DNA of 64,000 nucleotides from an uncultured Bacteroidaceae bacterium (GTDB lineage: Bacteria > Bacteroidota > Bacteroidia > Bacteroidales > Bacteroidaceae), in contig CAJOLW010000035.1 of NCBI GenBank assembly GCA_905235525.1, positions 62,001 through 126,000 on the forward strand. The letters run 5' to 3'. The position numbers and the translations under genes were made by a program. Shown one piece after another: positions 42,204 through 51,752 of this stretch. Position 1 is the first letter of the stretch. Every line of letters starts with the position of its first letter. The notes below the pieces were generated by a model. The model was not told the origin of the DNA and did no database searches. It saw nothing but the letters and a program-made list of their open reading frames with translations.

Positions 42204-42821
42204 ATGTGGTTGTTGGATTTGTTTAGGCGGAAGAAGTCTGAAACGGATGATTGCAGTATGAAATATTTGATAGTGGGGCTTGGAAACATCGGCTCTGAAT
42301 ATGTTGACACACGCCATAATATCGGTTTCCGCACTGTGGATGCTTTTGCCAAGAAGCAGAGTGCCGAATGGGAGGACAAGCGGTATGGATTTGTAGCCAG
42401 AACCCGTGTAAAGAATGCCGAGTTGATTCTTCTCAAACCTTCCACCTACATGAACTTGTCTGGTCAGGCTGTTCGGTATTGGGCGCAACAGGAGAAGATA
42501 CCTGTGGAACGTGTTTTGGTTATTGTGGATGACCTCAGTCTTCCCGTCGGGAAAATCCGTATGCGTGGCAGCGGTAGTGCAGGCGGACATAATGGACTGA
42601 AAAACATTGAATCGTGCATGATGACACAAAATTATGCACGTATCAAATTCGGTATTGGTAATGAATTTCCAAGGGGAGCACAGGTTGACTTCGTGCTGGG
42701 TCAGTTTAGCGAAGAAGATAACAAGGTCATTGAAGAAAAACTGGACTACGTGGGCGAGATGATTAAGAGTTTTTGCCTACAAGGTCTCGACCGTACGATG
42801 AACCAATACAATAAGAAGTAG
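42204..42821 (+). CDS. pth: Peptidyl-tRNA hydrolase
   Basis: Pth recycles tRNA from dropped-off peptidyl-tRNA. Core motifs: [14 protein letters not shown], the catalytic His in [20 protein letters not shown], and [10 protein letters not shown]. The ATG at 42204 adds 18 residues ([18 protein letters not shown]) before the normal start [10 protein letters not shown] at 42258. The shorter 187-residue form fits the family length, so 42258 may be the true start. The 82-nt gap from rplY contains a weak stem-loop ending in TTTTTT. Confidence 0.94.
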   Translation: MWLLDLFRRKKSETDDCSMKYLIVGLGNIGSEYVDTRHNIGFRTVDAFAKKQSAEWEDKRYGFVARTRVKNAELILLKPSTYMNLSGQAVRYWAQQEKIPVERVLVIVDDLSLPVGKIRMRGSGSAGGHNGLKNIESCMMTQNYARIKFGIGNEFPRGAQVDFVLGQFSEEDNKVIEEKLDYVGEMIKSFCLQGLDRTMNQYNKK

Positions 42822-42875
42822 TGATTGCTCAGTTGTAAAATGTAAATCGTCAATCGTCAAATAGTACATAAGGTT

Positions 42876-43322
42876 GTGGAAGCAAGATTAGATAAATGGC
42901 TTTGGGCAGCACGTATTTTCAAGACACGTACCATTGCTGCTGATGCATGTAAGAATGGGCGCATCACGATTGGAGGAGTGAAACAGAAAGCCTCCAAGAT
43001 GATTAAGGAAGGTGACATCATCGAGGTGCGCAAGCCTCCTATTACCTATTCCTTTAAGGTGCTTAAAGCCATTCAGAATCGTGTAGGAGCAAAATTGGTG
43101 CCTGAAGTGTTGGAAAACGTCACAGCCAAAGAACAACTCGAACTTTTGGAGATGAACCGCATCAGCGGATTTGTTGGCAGGGCAAGGGGCACTGGGCGTC
43201 CCACCAAGAAGGAGCGTCGCGAACTTGATGACTTCATTCAACCTGCGTTTTTTGGTGATTTCGATTTTGATTTTGATGATGAGGATGATGAGTTTGAGCC
43301 CGGTGACGAAGAGGATCAATAA
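42876..43322 (+). CDS. hslR: S4-domain RNA-binding heat-shock protein
   Basis: A 148-residue Hsp15-type protein that begins with GTG (42876). The S4 domain EARLDKWLWAARIFKTRT covers the N-terminal third. HslR recycles stalled 50S subunits that carry nascent chains. The acidic C-terminal tail (DFDFDDEDDEFEPGDEE) is typical of the phylum. It is near pth and rplY, so this is a small ribosome-maintenance group. Confidence 0.9.
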   Translation: MEARLDKWLWAARIFKTRTIAADACKNGRITIGGVKQKASKMIKEGDIIEVRKPPITYSFKVLKAIQNRVGAKLVPEVLENVTAKEQLELLEMNRISGFVGRARGTGRPTKKERRELDDFIQPAFFGDFDFDFDDEDDEFEPGDEEDQ

Positions 43323-43339
43323 TTGGTAATATAGAAAGT

Positions 43340-43408
43340 GTACCCCTCGGGTACGACCAACCATACCCCTCGGGTACGATGTGCCGTACCCGAGGGGTAC
43401 GTTTTTTT
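43340..43408 (+). terminator. hslR terminator with three copies of one palindromic word
   Basis: TACCCCTCGGGTAC occurs at 43341-43354 and 43364-43377. Its inverse, GTACCCGAGGGGTAC, is at 43386-43400 and is followed by T7. Either upstream copy can pair with the third, so two alternative hairpins are possible before the T-run. Confidence 0.85.
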
Positions 43409-43423
43409 GCAACAGATATCCAG

Positions 43424-44650
43424 TTATTCCCCTAATTTCTCGGCTGAAATTTTGCAGATGTTGACCACGGCTTTCAGGGCTTTCTCCAGGCTCTGCACTG
43501 GACAGAACTCGTGGGGACCATGGAAGTTGAGGCCTCCGGCAAAGATGTTGGGGCAGGGAAGGCCCATGAAAGAAAGTTGTGCACCGTCTGTGCCACCACG
43601 AATGGCTCTGATTTTGGGTGTCATGCCTGCTTCGGCAATGGCTTGTTGGGCAATGTCGATGATGTACATCTTGTCTTCCAACTTCTCACGCATGTTGTAG
43701 TACTGGTCTTTCGTTTCGAGCGATGCCACCCTTCCACCATACTTCTCGTTGATGGCTTCCACCGCGTCAAGCATTTCTGCCTTGCGGCTTTCGAAGTACT
43801 CACGGTCGTGGTCGCGGATGATGAAGGAAAGTTGTGTCTTCTCCACTGTTCCGCTGATGTTGGTGAGATGGAAGAATCCCTCATAGCCCTCTGTAGTTTC
43901 AGGGGTCTCGTCGGATGGCAACATCTGAACCAATTCGGTGGCGATGCGGGCTGCATTGACCATTTTGTTTTTGGCATAACCAGGGTGAACTGAGCATCCA
44001 TTGATGGTAATTTTGGCAGAAGCGGCATTGAAGTTCTCAAATTCGATCTCACCCACTTCGCTACCGTCCATTGTATAGGCAAACTCACAGCCGAATTTCT
44101 CTATATCAAAGTGATGCGCTCCCATACCGATTTCCTCGTCGGGATTGAAACCAATTCGGATTTTTCCATGCTTTATTTCGGGGTGTTGTTGCAGATACAC
44201 CATTGCTTGTACGATTTCAGCAATGCCTGCTTTGTCATCGGCGCCAAGCAGGGTAGTTCCATCGGTTACGATGAGATCTTCGCCCTTGTGGTCGAGCAGT
44301 TCGGGAAACTTCTGAGGTGAGGTGACGATGCCGTCAGAAAGGATGATGTCGCTACCATCGTAATGTTCTATGATACGTGGTTTTACGTCCTTGCCTGATG
44401 CATCAGGGCTGGTGTCCATGTGGGCTATGAAGCCGATGGTGGGTACGGACTTGTTGGTGTTGGCTGGTAAGGTGGCATAAAGATACCCCAATTCATCCAG
44501 TTCCACATCTTGCAGCCCTTCGCGAATCAGTTCCTCTTTCAGATATTCAGCAAACACCCGTTGTTTTTCGGTCGAGGGGGTGGTGCCAGTTTCTTCCGAT
44601 GACTGCGTGTCAAATGACACATAGTTCAAAAATCTTTCTACGATACTCAT
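43424..44650 (-). CDS. pepT: Peptidase T (tripeptide aminopeptidase)
   Basis: A 408-residue M20-family zinc aminopeptidase that cleaves the N-terminal residue of tripeptides in the cytoplasm. Metal-site motifs are visible: [37 protein letters not shown] and [15 protein letters not shown]. The length and the start [19 protein letters not shown] match the family. Confidence 0.96.
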   Translation of the reverse strand: MSIVERFLNYVSFDTQSSEETGTTPSTEKQRVFAEYLKEELIREGLQDVELDELGYLYATLPANTNKSVPTIGFIAHMDTSPDASGKDVKPRIIEHYDGSDIILSDGIVTSPQKFPELLDHKGEDLIVTDGTTLLGADDKAGIAEIVQAMVYLQQHPEIKHGKIRIGFNPDEEIGMGAHHFDIEKFGCEFAYTMDGSEVGEIEFENFNAASAKITINGCSVHPGYAKNKMVNAARIATELVQMLPSDETPETTEGYEGFFHLTNISGTVEKTQLSFIIRDHDREYFESRKAEMLDAVEAINEKYGGRVASLETKDQYYNMREKLEDKMYIIDIAQQAIAEAGMTPKIRAIRGGTDGAQLSFMGLPCPNIFAGGLNFHGPHEFCPVQSLEKALKAVVNICKISAEKLGE

Positions 44651-44780
44651 GCGTTTTGTCGATTAAGTTGAGTGGTCTTTTTCTGTGTGTGAAAAGTACA
44701 GATGAACGACTCTTTCTCATTCCGAATGCGAATTTAGGCAAAAAACTCCAGATGTATGCTGTTTTTCCGTAAATTATTGC

Positions 44781-44788
44781 TATCTTTG
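44781..44788 (+). promoter_or_regulatory. -7 promoter box before the capsule locus
   Basis: TATCTTTG fits TAnnTTTG and lies 81 nt before the priming transferase ATG at 44869. It is the only clear promoter before the gene run that ends near 55950. Confidence 0.6.
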
Positions 44789-44868
44789 TCCGATTTTTAG
44801 TAAACTATATATATAATAAATGTCAAAGCATTTCGTTATATTTAAATATAAAGAAAAAGAAGTAATTG

Positions 44869-45480
44869 ATGAGTAAGGAGAATGAGTCGGTGAACATAGA
44901 TGGCATGAATGGACTTGAGAGGGCGCTGAAACGTGTGGGAGATGTTGTAGGCGCCTTGTTTCTGCTGATAGTGCTATCTCCTGTTTTTCTGTACATATAT
45001 ATTAGGCAGAGGTGGAAAGCCTCTGGGCCTGTCATCTACAGTCAGGAGAGAATTGGTAAAGGAGGTAAGCCCTTTCGGATATACAAATTTCGTACGATGG
45101 TGGTAGATGCGGAGAAGGATGGCATACCGCAGTTAGAGCAGGAGGATGACCCTCGTTTGACCGAGTTTGGGAAAGTGTTGCGTAAGCACCACTTGGATGA
45201 ACTTCCACAGATTTGGAATGTGTTGATAGGGGATATGTCTTTTGTGGGATACCGTCCGGAACGTCAGTATTTCATTGATGAAATCATGAAACATAACTCA
45301 GATTATAGACTTTTATATCAGTCAGTCCCAGGTGTCACCTCGTTGGCTACAATCCAGAATGGCTACACAGACACGATGGAGAAGATGTTGAGGCGACTTG
45401 ATATGGATCTTGACTATCTGAGACACCGCAGTTTGTGGCTTGATGCCCAAATCATATTCAAAACATTGTTTAATATCTAA
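44869..45480 (+). CDS. Priming sugar-phosphate transferase (bacterial sugar transferase family)
   Basis: A 203-residue membrane enzyme starting at the ATG at 44869; the upstream TTG is rejected. It has one TM (VVGALFLLIVLSPVFLYIYI) followed by SQERIGKGGKPFRIYKFRTM and KHHLDELPQIWNVLIGDMSF. This is the short catalytic form of the WbaP/PglC class, which puts the first sugar phosphate on undecaprenyl phosphate. It opens the capsule or exopolysaccharide locus. Confidence 0.92.
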   Translation: MSKENESVNIDGMNGLERALKRVGDVVGALFLLIVLSPVFLYIYIRQRWKASGPVIYSQERIGKGGKPFRIYKFRTMVVDAEKDGIPQLEQEDDPRLTEFGKVLRKHHLDELPQIWNVLIGDMSFVGYRPERQYFIDEIMKHNSDYRLLYQSVPGVTSLATIQNGYTDTMEKMLRRLDMDLDYLRHRSLWLDAQIIFKTLFNI

Positions 45481-45499
45481 ATCTTAATAGATAATCGCC

Positions 45500-48058
45500 A
45501 TGAAGTTTTCTTTTGCAAAGAAGTTTCTGTTTGTCTTTGGACTTTTAGCCTGTACATTGCCTGCTTTCTCCCAGTCGATGACTGACGAGCAGGTGATTCA
45601 GTATGTTCAGCAGGAACAGGCCAAGGGCTCGACCCAACAACAGATTGTGACCAGACTGTTGCAGAGGGGGGTGACCACCGAGCAGTTGCGCCGTATCCGA
45701 AAAAAATATGAGGCGGAGCAGCAGAATCTGGGGGCTTCGGACTTGACGGGGCAGAATGCTGGAAAATCGCAGAGCCGTATGCGTCAGGAAAGACAGGAAC
45801 AGGGGGAGAGGAATCAGAGACAGAATCAATATATGATTCAATCACAGATGCGTGTGCAGAACCGTAACTACGGAACCCGTGAGGAACGTATGCAGGCGCT
45901 GAATGATGAAATCGGTTTTATGGATATTGACTCACTCATCTATTACCAGAACTATTTCAAGGATGAAAGCGAGGTGTTCGGTCGTAACATTTTCAATAAT
46001 CAGATGTTGACCTTTCAACCCAACATGAATATGGCAACTCCTGCGAACTATCGTTTGGGGGCTGGTGACGATGTGATTATTGACATCTGGGGTGCTTCGC
46101 AAGAAACTTTCACGGAAACGATTTCTCCAGATGGGGTCGTGGTCGTTCAAGGGGTCGGTCCATGCAAGATTGGAGGTATGAGCGTGGCGGAAGCCACCAA
46201 TTATCTCCGCTCACGGTTGGGGCAATTCTATTCTGACTCAAATATCTCGCTGTCGGTAGGTAGTACACGAAGCATACAAGTACAGGTGATGGGCGAAGTG
46301 AACGTGCCTGGTACATATACTTTGAGTTCCCTTTCATCAGCATTCAACGCTCTTTATGCTGCTGGTGGTATCAATGATATTGGTACATTGCGTGACATTA
46401 AGGTCTATCGGCAAGGGCGTGTCATTTCCTCCATTGACGTGTATGATTACATCCTTAACGGCAATGTGCGTGGTGATGTGCGACTGAATGATAATGATAT
46501 TGTGGTGGTGGGTCCATACGATGCTTTGGTGGAAGTGCGTGGTAAGGTGAAACGTCCGATGTTCTATGAGATGAAGCGGAATGAGACACTTTCCACATTG
46601 CTCAGTTACACAGGTGGCTTTACGGGAGATGCCTACAAGAAGAGCATTCGTGTAACCCGAAAGGACGGGGCTGAATACTCAATTCATACCGTGGGCGAAT
46701 TTGATTGGAGCAATTTCACGTTGGCTGATGGCGATTCTGTTTCTGTTGATAGTGTGGTGGCTCGTTATTCCAATATGGTGGAAGTGCGTGGTGCAGTGTT
46801 CCATAGTGGAATGTATGAATTGGGCGGAAACATCAGTTCTGTCAGGGATTTGGTCCGTGCGGCAGAGGGACTGCGTGAAGATGCTTTTACCAACCGTGCT
46901 GTGATGCATCGCCAGAAAGAAGACCTTACGCTGGAGGTGCTGGCTGTTGACATAAAGGGTGTTATGGATGGTACGGTGGCAGATATTCCTTTGCGTAAAA
47001 ATGATGTGTTGTTCATCCCGAGTAAATTGGATATGAAAGGCGAACAGACACTGTCTATTACGGGAGAAGTGAATTATCCTGGTGTTTATGTATATGCAGA
47101 TAACACAACGATAGAAGATTTGGTACTTCAGGCTGGTGGTTTGACGGATGCTGCATCAACTGTGAAGGTGGATGTGTACAGACGTATAGATGACCCACAT
47201 GCAACGGTGGATAACGAGAACTTGACAGAGACATTCTCTTTTGCACTGAAGGATGGTTTTGTGGTGGAAGGTGAGCAGGGGTTTGTCTTGCAGCCCTATG
47301 ATCAGGTGGCTGTCAGAAAGAGTCCTTCTTATTCGGAACAGCAGAATGTATCTGTCACGGGTGCCATCAACTTTGAGGGAACTTATGCCATGAGCAATAA
47401 AAACTATCGTTTGAGTGACCTTGTGATTGCGGCTGGAGGACTCAGTTCATTGGGCTATGCAAAAGGTGCTCGTTTGGAAAGAAGGATGACAGAGGAAGAA
47501 CGTCAGCAGCAAGAGGCTTCGCTGAGAGCATCTCAGATTGCTCTTTATGAAGAGTCCATGCAAAGTGACAATAAGAATTTTGATTTGAACCGTGCCGATT
47601 CCTTGTTGCTGATGAAACTAGATATTGGTACGACTTTCCCTGTGTCCATCGACCTTGCAAAGGCAATCGCACAACCTGGCTGTGAAGAGGACATCGTGCT
47701 GAGAGAGGGTGACAAACTGATTGTTCCTCAGTATTCTTCGATTGTGAAGGTGAGCGGAGACGTGATGTATCCAATATCGATGAACTATAAGAAGGGAGAA
47801 TCTCTCAACTACTATATTAAGCGTGCAGGTGGATATGGAGACAATGCCCGAAAGGCTCGCGTCTATGCAATTTATATGAATGGTGCAGTGGAATTGCTTA
47901 GTCATAAGAGTAAGAAGGCTGTTGAACCAGGTTGTACAATTGTAGTGCCATCGAAGAAACAGAAGAACAAGATGACGACTGCAGAGTATGCCGCGATGGG
48001 TACATCGGCAGCATCTATTGCAACCATGATGGTGACAATAGCAAACATCCTGAAGTGA
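45500..48058 (+). CDS. SLBB-domain polysaccharide export protein (Wza-like)
   Basis: An 852-residue secreted protein with a signal peptide ending near PAFSQS. A helical Gln/Arg-rich N-terminal part is followed by the poly-export domain (YRLGAGDDVIIDIWG) and several SLBB repeats (VMGEVNVPGTYTLSS, ITGEVNYPGVYVYAD, VTGAINFEGTYAMSN). Such proteins form or line the outer-membrane channel for capsule or EPS. The length exceeds E. coli Wza (about 380) because of extra SLBB domains, as is usual in Bacteroidetes. Confidence 0.93.
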   Translation: MKFSFAKKFLFVFGLLACTLPAFSQSMTDEQVIQYVQQEQAKGSTQQQIVTRLLQRGVTTEQLRRIRKKYEAEQQNLGASDLTGQNAGKSQSRMRQERQEQGERNQRQNQYMIQSQMRVQNRNYGTREERMQALNDEIGFMDIDSLIYYQNYFKDESEVFGRNIFNNQMLTFQPNMNMATPANYRLGAGDDVIIDIWGASQETFTETISPDGVVVVQGVGPCKIGGMSVAEATNYLRSRLGQFYSDSNISLSVGSTRSIQVQVMGEVNVPGTYTLSSLSSAFNALYAAGGINDIGTLRDIKVYRQGRVISSIDVYDYILNGNVRGDVRLNDNDIVVVGPYDALVEVRGKVKRPMFYEMKRNETLSTLLSYTGGFTGDAYKKSIRVTRKDGAEYSIHTVGEFDWSNFTLADGDSVSVDSVVARYSNMVEVRGAVFHSGMYELGGNISSVRDLVRAAEGLREDAFTNRAVMHRQKEDLTLEVLAVDIKGVMDGTVADIPLRKNDVLFIPSKLDMKGEQTLSITGEVNYPGVYVYADNTTIEDLVLQAGGLTDAASTVKVDVYRRIDDPHATVDNENLTETFSFALKDGFVVEGEQGFVLQPYDQVAVRKSPSYSEQQNVSVTGAINFEGTYAMSNKNYRLSDLVIAAGGLSSLGYAKGARLERRMTEEERQQQEASLRASQIALYEESMQSDNKNFDLNRADSLLLMKLDIGTTFPVSIDLAKAIAQPGCEEDIVLREGDKLIVPQYSSIVKVSGDVMYPISMNYKKGESLNYYIKRAGGYGDNARKARVYAIYMNGAVELLSHKSKKAVEPGCTIVVPSKKQKNKMTTAEYAAMGTSAASIATMMVTIANILK

Positions 48059-48079
48059 TGGTTTTAGAGTTTTAAGCTT

Positions 48080-49180
48080 ATGAAGTATGATTTTCTGATT
48101 GTTGGCACTGGGTTGTTTGGTGCCGTGTCTGCCTACTTCTTGAAGAAGAAGGGTTATTCCATTCTTCTGATAGACAAGCGTGACCATATTGGTGGCAATG
48201 TCTATACAGAGGAAGTGAAAGGCATTCATGTACACAAGTATGGTGCCCATATATTCCATACAAGTAATAAGCAAGTATGGGACTTTGTAAATAGTTTTGT
48301 GGAATTCAACCGTTACACCAATTCTCCGGTGGCAAACTATAAAGGAAAACTCTACAATCTGCCATTCAACATGAATACCTTCTATCAGATGTGGGGCGTG
48401 AAGACCCCTGAGGAGGCGAAGGCGAAGATAGAAGAACAGAAGAAGGAGTATCATATTGAGAGTCCGAAGAACCTTGAAGAACAAGCCATCAGTTTGATTG
48501 GAAAAGACATCTACGAGGCACTCATCAAGGGTTACACCCAGAAGCAGTGGGGACGCAAGTGTACGGAACTGCCAGCTTTCATTATCAAGCGCTTGCCTGT
48601 GCGCTTTACGTTCGACAACAACTATTTCAATGACAAATACCAAGGCATTCCCGAGGCTCTTGTGGAGAAAATGATTGAGGGATGCGAGGTGCGTCTGGGT
48701 ATTGATTACTTTGACCAGACAGAAGAACTGGATGCATGTGCGGATAGAGTAATCTATACGGGTGAGATTGACCGTTACTTCAACTATCAGTACGGTCATC
48801 TGCAATACCGTACCGTGTCTTTCGAGACTGAACTGCTGGAAGGTGTGGAGAACTATCAGGGTAATGCTGTGGTGAACTACACCGATGCCGAAACACCTTA
48901 TACGCGTATCATTGAGCATAAGCATTTTGAGATGTTTGGTGCTGCGCTTTCTGACTGCCCGGACACAATCATTTCCCGCGAGTATAGCAAAGAGTGGCAA
49001 CCTGGTGATGAACCATACTATCCGGTGAATGATGAACAAAATTCGGCGTTGTATGCCAAGTATAAAGCCCTTGCAGATGTCCAAGAAAAGGTTATCTTTG
49101 GGGGACGTTTGGCGGAATATAAGTATTATGATATGCATAAGGTGATAGAGCGGGCGATGGAGATTGTGGAAGGTTTGTAG
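48080..49180 (+). CDS. glf: UDP-galactopyranose mutase
   Basis: A 366-residue flavoenzyme that interconverts UDP-galactopyranose and UDP-galactofuranose. The N-terminal FAD site reads VGTGLFGAVSAYFLKKKG; HKYGAHIFHTSN and GYTQKQWG are family motifs. Its presence predicts galactofuranose in the surface polysaccharide. Confidence 0.96.
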   Translation: MKYDFLIVGTGLFGAVSAYFLKKKGYSILLIDKRDHIGGNVYTEEVKGIHVHKYGAHIFHTSNKQVWDFVNSFVEFNRYTNSPVANYKGKLYNLPFNMNTFYQMWGVKTPEEAKAKIEEQKKEYHIESPKNLEEQAISLIGKDIYEALIKGYTQKQWGRKCTELPAFIIKRLPVRFTFDNNYFNDKYQGIPEALVEKMIEGCEVRLGIDYFDQTEELDACADRVIYTGEIDRYFNYQYGHLQYRTVSFETELLEGVENYQGNAVVNYTDAETPYTRIIEHKHFEMFGAALSDCPDTIISREYSKEWQPGDEPYYPVNDEQNSALYAKYKALADVQEKVIFGGRLAEYKYYDMHKVIERAMEIVEGL

Positions 49181-49207
49181 AACAAAATTTAGATTTAGTA
49201 TTGAACA

Positions 49208-50269
49208 ATGGAAGAATTTATGGAACAGCATGATGGCGAAAAGAAACTTGATTTTAATAAAGTCGTCAGAATCCTTTATACAAAAAAGATGCTCTTTGTT
49301 AAGGGTGTGATTATATCGTTTGTGTTATCATGTTTATGGATTCTGCCTCAGCCCCGTTATTATGTGTCCGAAGTAAGTCTTGCTCCTGAATCGGGCAACA
49401 CTAATATGGATGGATCCATAACTTCTATTGCATCATCTTTCGGTTTTAATCTTGGAGGGGCTGCTTCGGGAGATGCTATATATCCGCTCCTTTATCCGGA
49501 CATTATTAGTTCTTCGAACTTTCTTGTGTCACTTTTTGATATACAGGTGATTAATGAGGAGGAAGATATCAGGACAGATTATTATACATACTTGACTAAG
49601 CATCACAAGACCTCATTCTGGATGTGGCCAGTGAATTGGGTAAAAAACCAATTTAAACAATTGAAAAGAAAGCAAGGTAGAGATGGTGCGGGGGGAAATC
49701 GGGCAAACCCTTTCTGGCTGTCAGAAAAAGAAGATGATGTGGTAGAGTCTTTGCGAAGCCATATTCAATGTGTCGTGGACATGAAGACAGAAGTAATCAC
49801 GATAACGGTGCAAGATCAGGACCGACTGATTTGTGCATTGATGGCAGACTCTGTGAGAACTCGTTTGCAGAAATATATTACAGATTATCGTACGAGTAAA
49901 GTGCGTATAGATGCGGAATACTATAAACAGTTGACGGATAGTGCACGCATTGAATACGAACACTCTCTACAAGAATATAGCGATTACGCTGATTCACACC
50001 AGAATATGATATTACAAGCCTATCTCTCTGAACGAGATAGGCTAGAACAAGATATGCAAGCCAAGTATAACACCTATACGGCTTTTAACACTCAGTATCA
50101 GGCGGCATTGGCAAAAATACAAGAAAGAACGCCTGCCTTTACGATTATTCAAGGGGCTTCTGTTCCACAAAAGCCTGCTGGTCCGAAAAGAGTGCTGTTT
50201 GTTGTAGGAATGATGTTGTTGACGTGTGTGGGAATTTCTGTGTATTGTTTGCGTAAGTATCTGTTTTGA
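49208..50269 (+). CDS. Wzz-type chain-length determinant protein
   Basis: A 353-residue inner-membrane protein with an N-terminal TM (LFVKGVIISFVLSCLWIL) and a C-terminal TM (VLFVVGMMLLTCVGISVYCL). Between them is a helical periplasmic domain, and PQKPAGPKR stands before the second TM. It controls polymer length with Wzy and the exporter. No tyrosine kinase domain is attached. Confidence 0.9.
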   Translation: MEEFMEQHDGEKKLDFNKVVRILYTKKMLFVKGVIISFVLSCLWILPQPRYYVSEVSLAPESGNTNMDGSITSIASSFGFNLGGAASGDAIYPLLYPDIISSSNFLVSLFDIQVINEEEDIRTDYYTYLTKHHKTSFWMWPVNWVKNQFKQLKRKQGRDGAGGNRANPFWLSEKEDDVVESLRSHIQCVVDMKTEVITITVQDQDRLICALMADSVRTRLQKYITDYRTSKVRIDAEYYKQLTDSARIEYEHSLQEYSDYADSHQNMILQAYLSERDRLEQDMQAKYNTYTAFNTQYQAALAKIQERTPAFTIIQGASVPQKPAGPKRVLFVVGMMLLTCVGISVYCLRKYLF

Positions 50270-50294
50270 TTTCGTCTGAAGCACAATAATCACA

Positions 50295-51752
50295 ATGAGT
50301 GATATTCTCCATACCAAAGTGGTGACAGCCACGAAGTGGTCTGCCATAACAGAAGTTGTAGCAAAACTTATAACTCCTGTCATTAGTGTGGTGTTGGCTC
50401 GATTGCTGTCGCCAAGTGCTTTTGGAATAGTGACGACTCTGATGATTGTCATCACGTTTGCTGAGATTTTCACAGATGCGGGTTTTCAGAAGTTCTTGAT
50501 TCAGCATGAGTTTCGAGATGATGATGAACGTATTGCGTGTACAAATGTTGCTTTTTGGAGCAATCTGACGCTGTCATTTGTAATATGGGGGATAGTCATC
50601 GTCTTTCGTCATCCGCTGGCAGACCTTGTGGGTAGTTCAGGTCTGGGTAATGTGCTTGCAATAGCATGTGTGAACATTCCATTGGCAGCATTCTCGAGCA
50701 TTCAGATGGCAATATATAGGAGGGATCTGAATTTTAAGACTCTCTTTAAAGTTCGTATTGTGGGAATCTTTGTGCCACTTGTTGTAACCGTTCCCTTGGC
50801 AATCATTTTTCGCAACTTCTGGGCGTTGATCATAGGTAATATCGCAAGTAACGCAATCAATGCTTTTTTTCTAACCATTTACTCATCATGGAGACCTGTT
50901 TGTTTTTTTTCGTTCTCTCGATTGAAAGACATGTTCAGTTTTACAGTATGGTCTCTGATTGAAGCTATCAGTATATGGTTGACCCAATATGTAGATGTGT
51001 TTATTGTTGCCACCGCACTTAGTAAATATGAATTGGGATTGTATAAGACCTCTTCGACGGTGGTTGGGCAAATTATGGGACTTGTTACTACAGTGACGAC
51101 ACCGATATTGTTTTCATCTCTTTCTCGTTTGCAAAATGATAAGGAAGGATTTGAAAGATTGTTTTTTGGTTTCCAGAAAATGGTAGGACTTCTCATTATA
51201 CCGATGGGGGTCGGAATCTATATATATCGAGATTTTATCACATCTTTGATGTTAGGTGATCAGTGGGTAGAAGCAAGTGGATTTGTGGGCTTATGGGCTT
51301 TGACAAGCGCTTTCGTGATAGTGCTGAGCCATTATTGTAGCGAAATATACCGCGCAAAAGGACGCCCTATGCTTTCTGTGTTAGCTCAGTTTTTGCATAT
51401 TATTATTTTATGTCCCATTATCAAACTTGTGGTAGATGATGGTTTTGATACACTTTACGTGGTTCGTTCGTTGCTCCGTTTCCAGTTGGTTCTGGTAAAT
51501 CTTGTGATTGTATATGTCTTGATAAAGTTGCCGATATGGAAGATGTTTTTTAACATCTCGGTTGCCACCATATCTTCAGCAATAATGGCTGTCACTGCCA
51601 TTATGCTACTTAGTGTAAGTTCTTCTCAGTGGTGGATAATGTGTTCAATGGTGTTGTCTGCCTTACTATATGTATTCATTATTTCTTTGTTCAAAGAAGA
51701 AAGAAACCTCTTGTTGTATTTGTATCATCATATAAGAAATAGAACACTATGA
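50295..51752 (+). CDS. Oligosaccharide flippase (Wzx, MOP superfamily)
   Basis: A 485-residue protein with about 12-14 TMs. ATKWSAITEVVAKLITPVISVVLARLL and the FGIVTTLMI segment resemble the WzxC/polysaccharide_synt branch. It flips undecaprenyl-linked repeat units across the inner membrane. It overlaps the CapA-like gene by 4 nt. Confidence 0.9.
   Translation: MSDILHTKVVTATKWSAITEVVAKLITPVISVVLARLLSPSAFGIVTTLMIVITFAEIFTDAGFQKFLIQHEFRDDDERIACTNVAFWSNLTLSFVIWGIVIVFRHPLADLVGSSGLGNVLAIACVNIPLAAFSSIQMAIYRRDLNFKTLFKVRIVGIFVPLVVTVPLAIIFRNFWALIIGNIASNAINAFFLTIYSSWRPVCFFSFSRLKDMFSFTVWSLIEAISIWLTQYVDVFIVATALSKYELGLYKTSSTVVGQIMGLVTTVTTPILFSSLSRLQNDKEGFERLFFGFQKMVGLLIIPMGVGIYIYRDFITSLMLGDQWVEASGFVGLWALTSAFVIVLSHYCSEIYRAKGRPMLSVLAQFLHIIILCPIIKLVVDDGFDTLYVVRSLLRFQLVLVNLVIVYVLIKLPIWKMFFNISVATISSAIMAVTAIMLLSVSSSQWWIMCSMVLSALLYVFIISLFKEERNLLLYLYHHIRNRTL

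Noticed and set aside
47618..49231. A 537-codon minus-strand frame across the SLBB exporter and glf genes
   Set aside because: It is a shadow of two well-supported plus-strand genes. The predicted protein is His/Leu/Ile-rich without domains.
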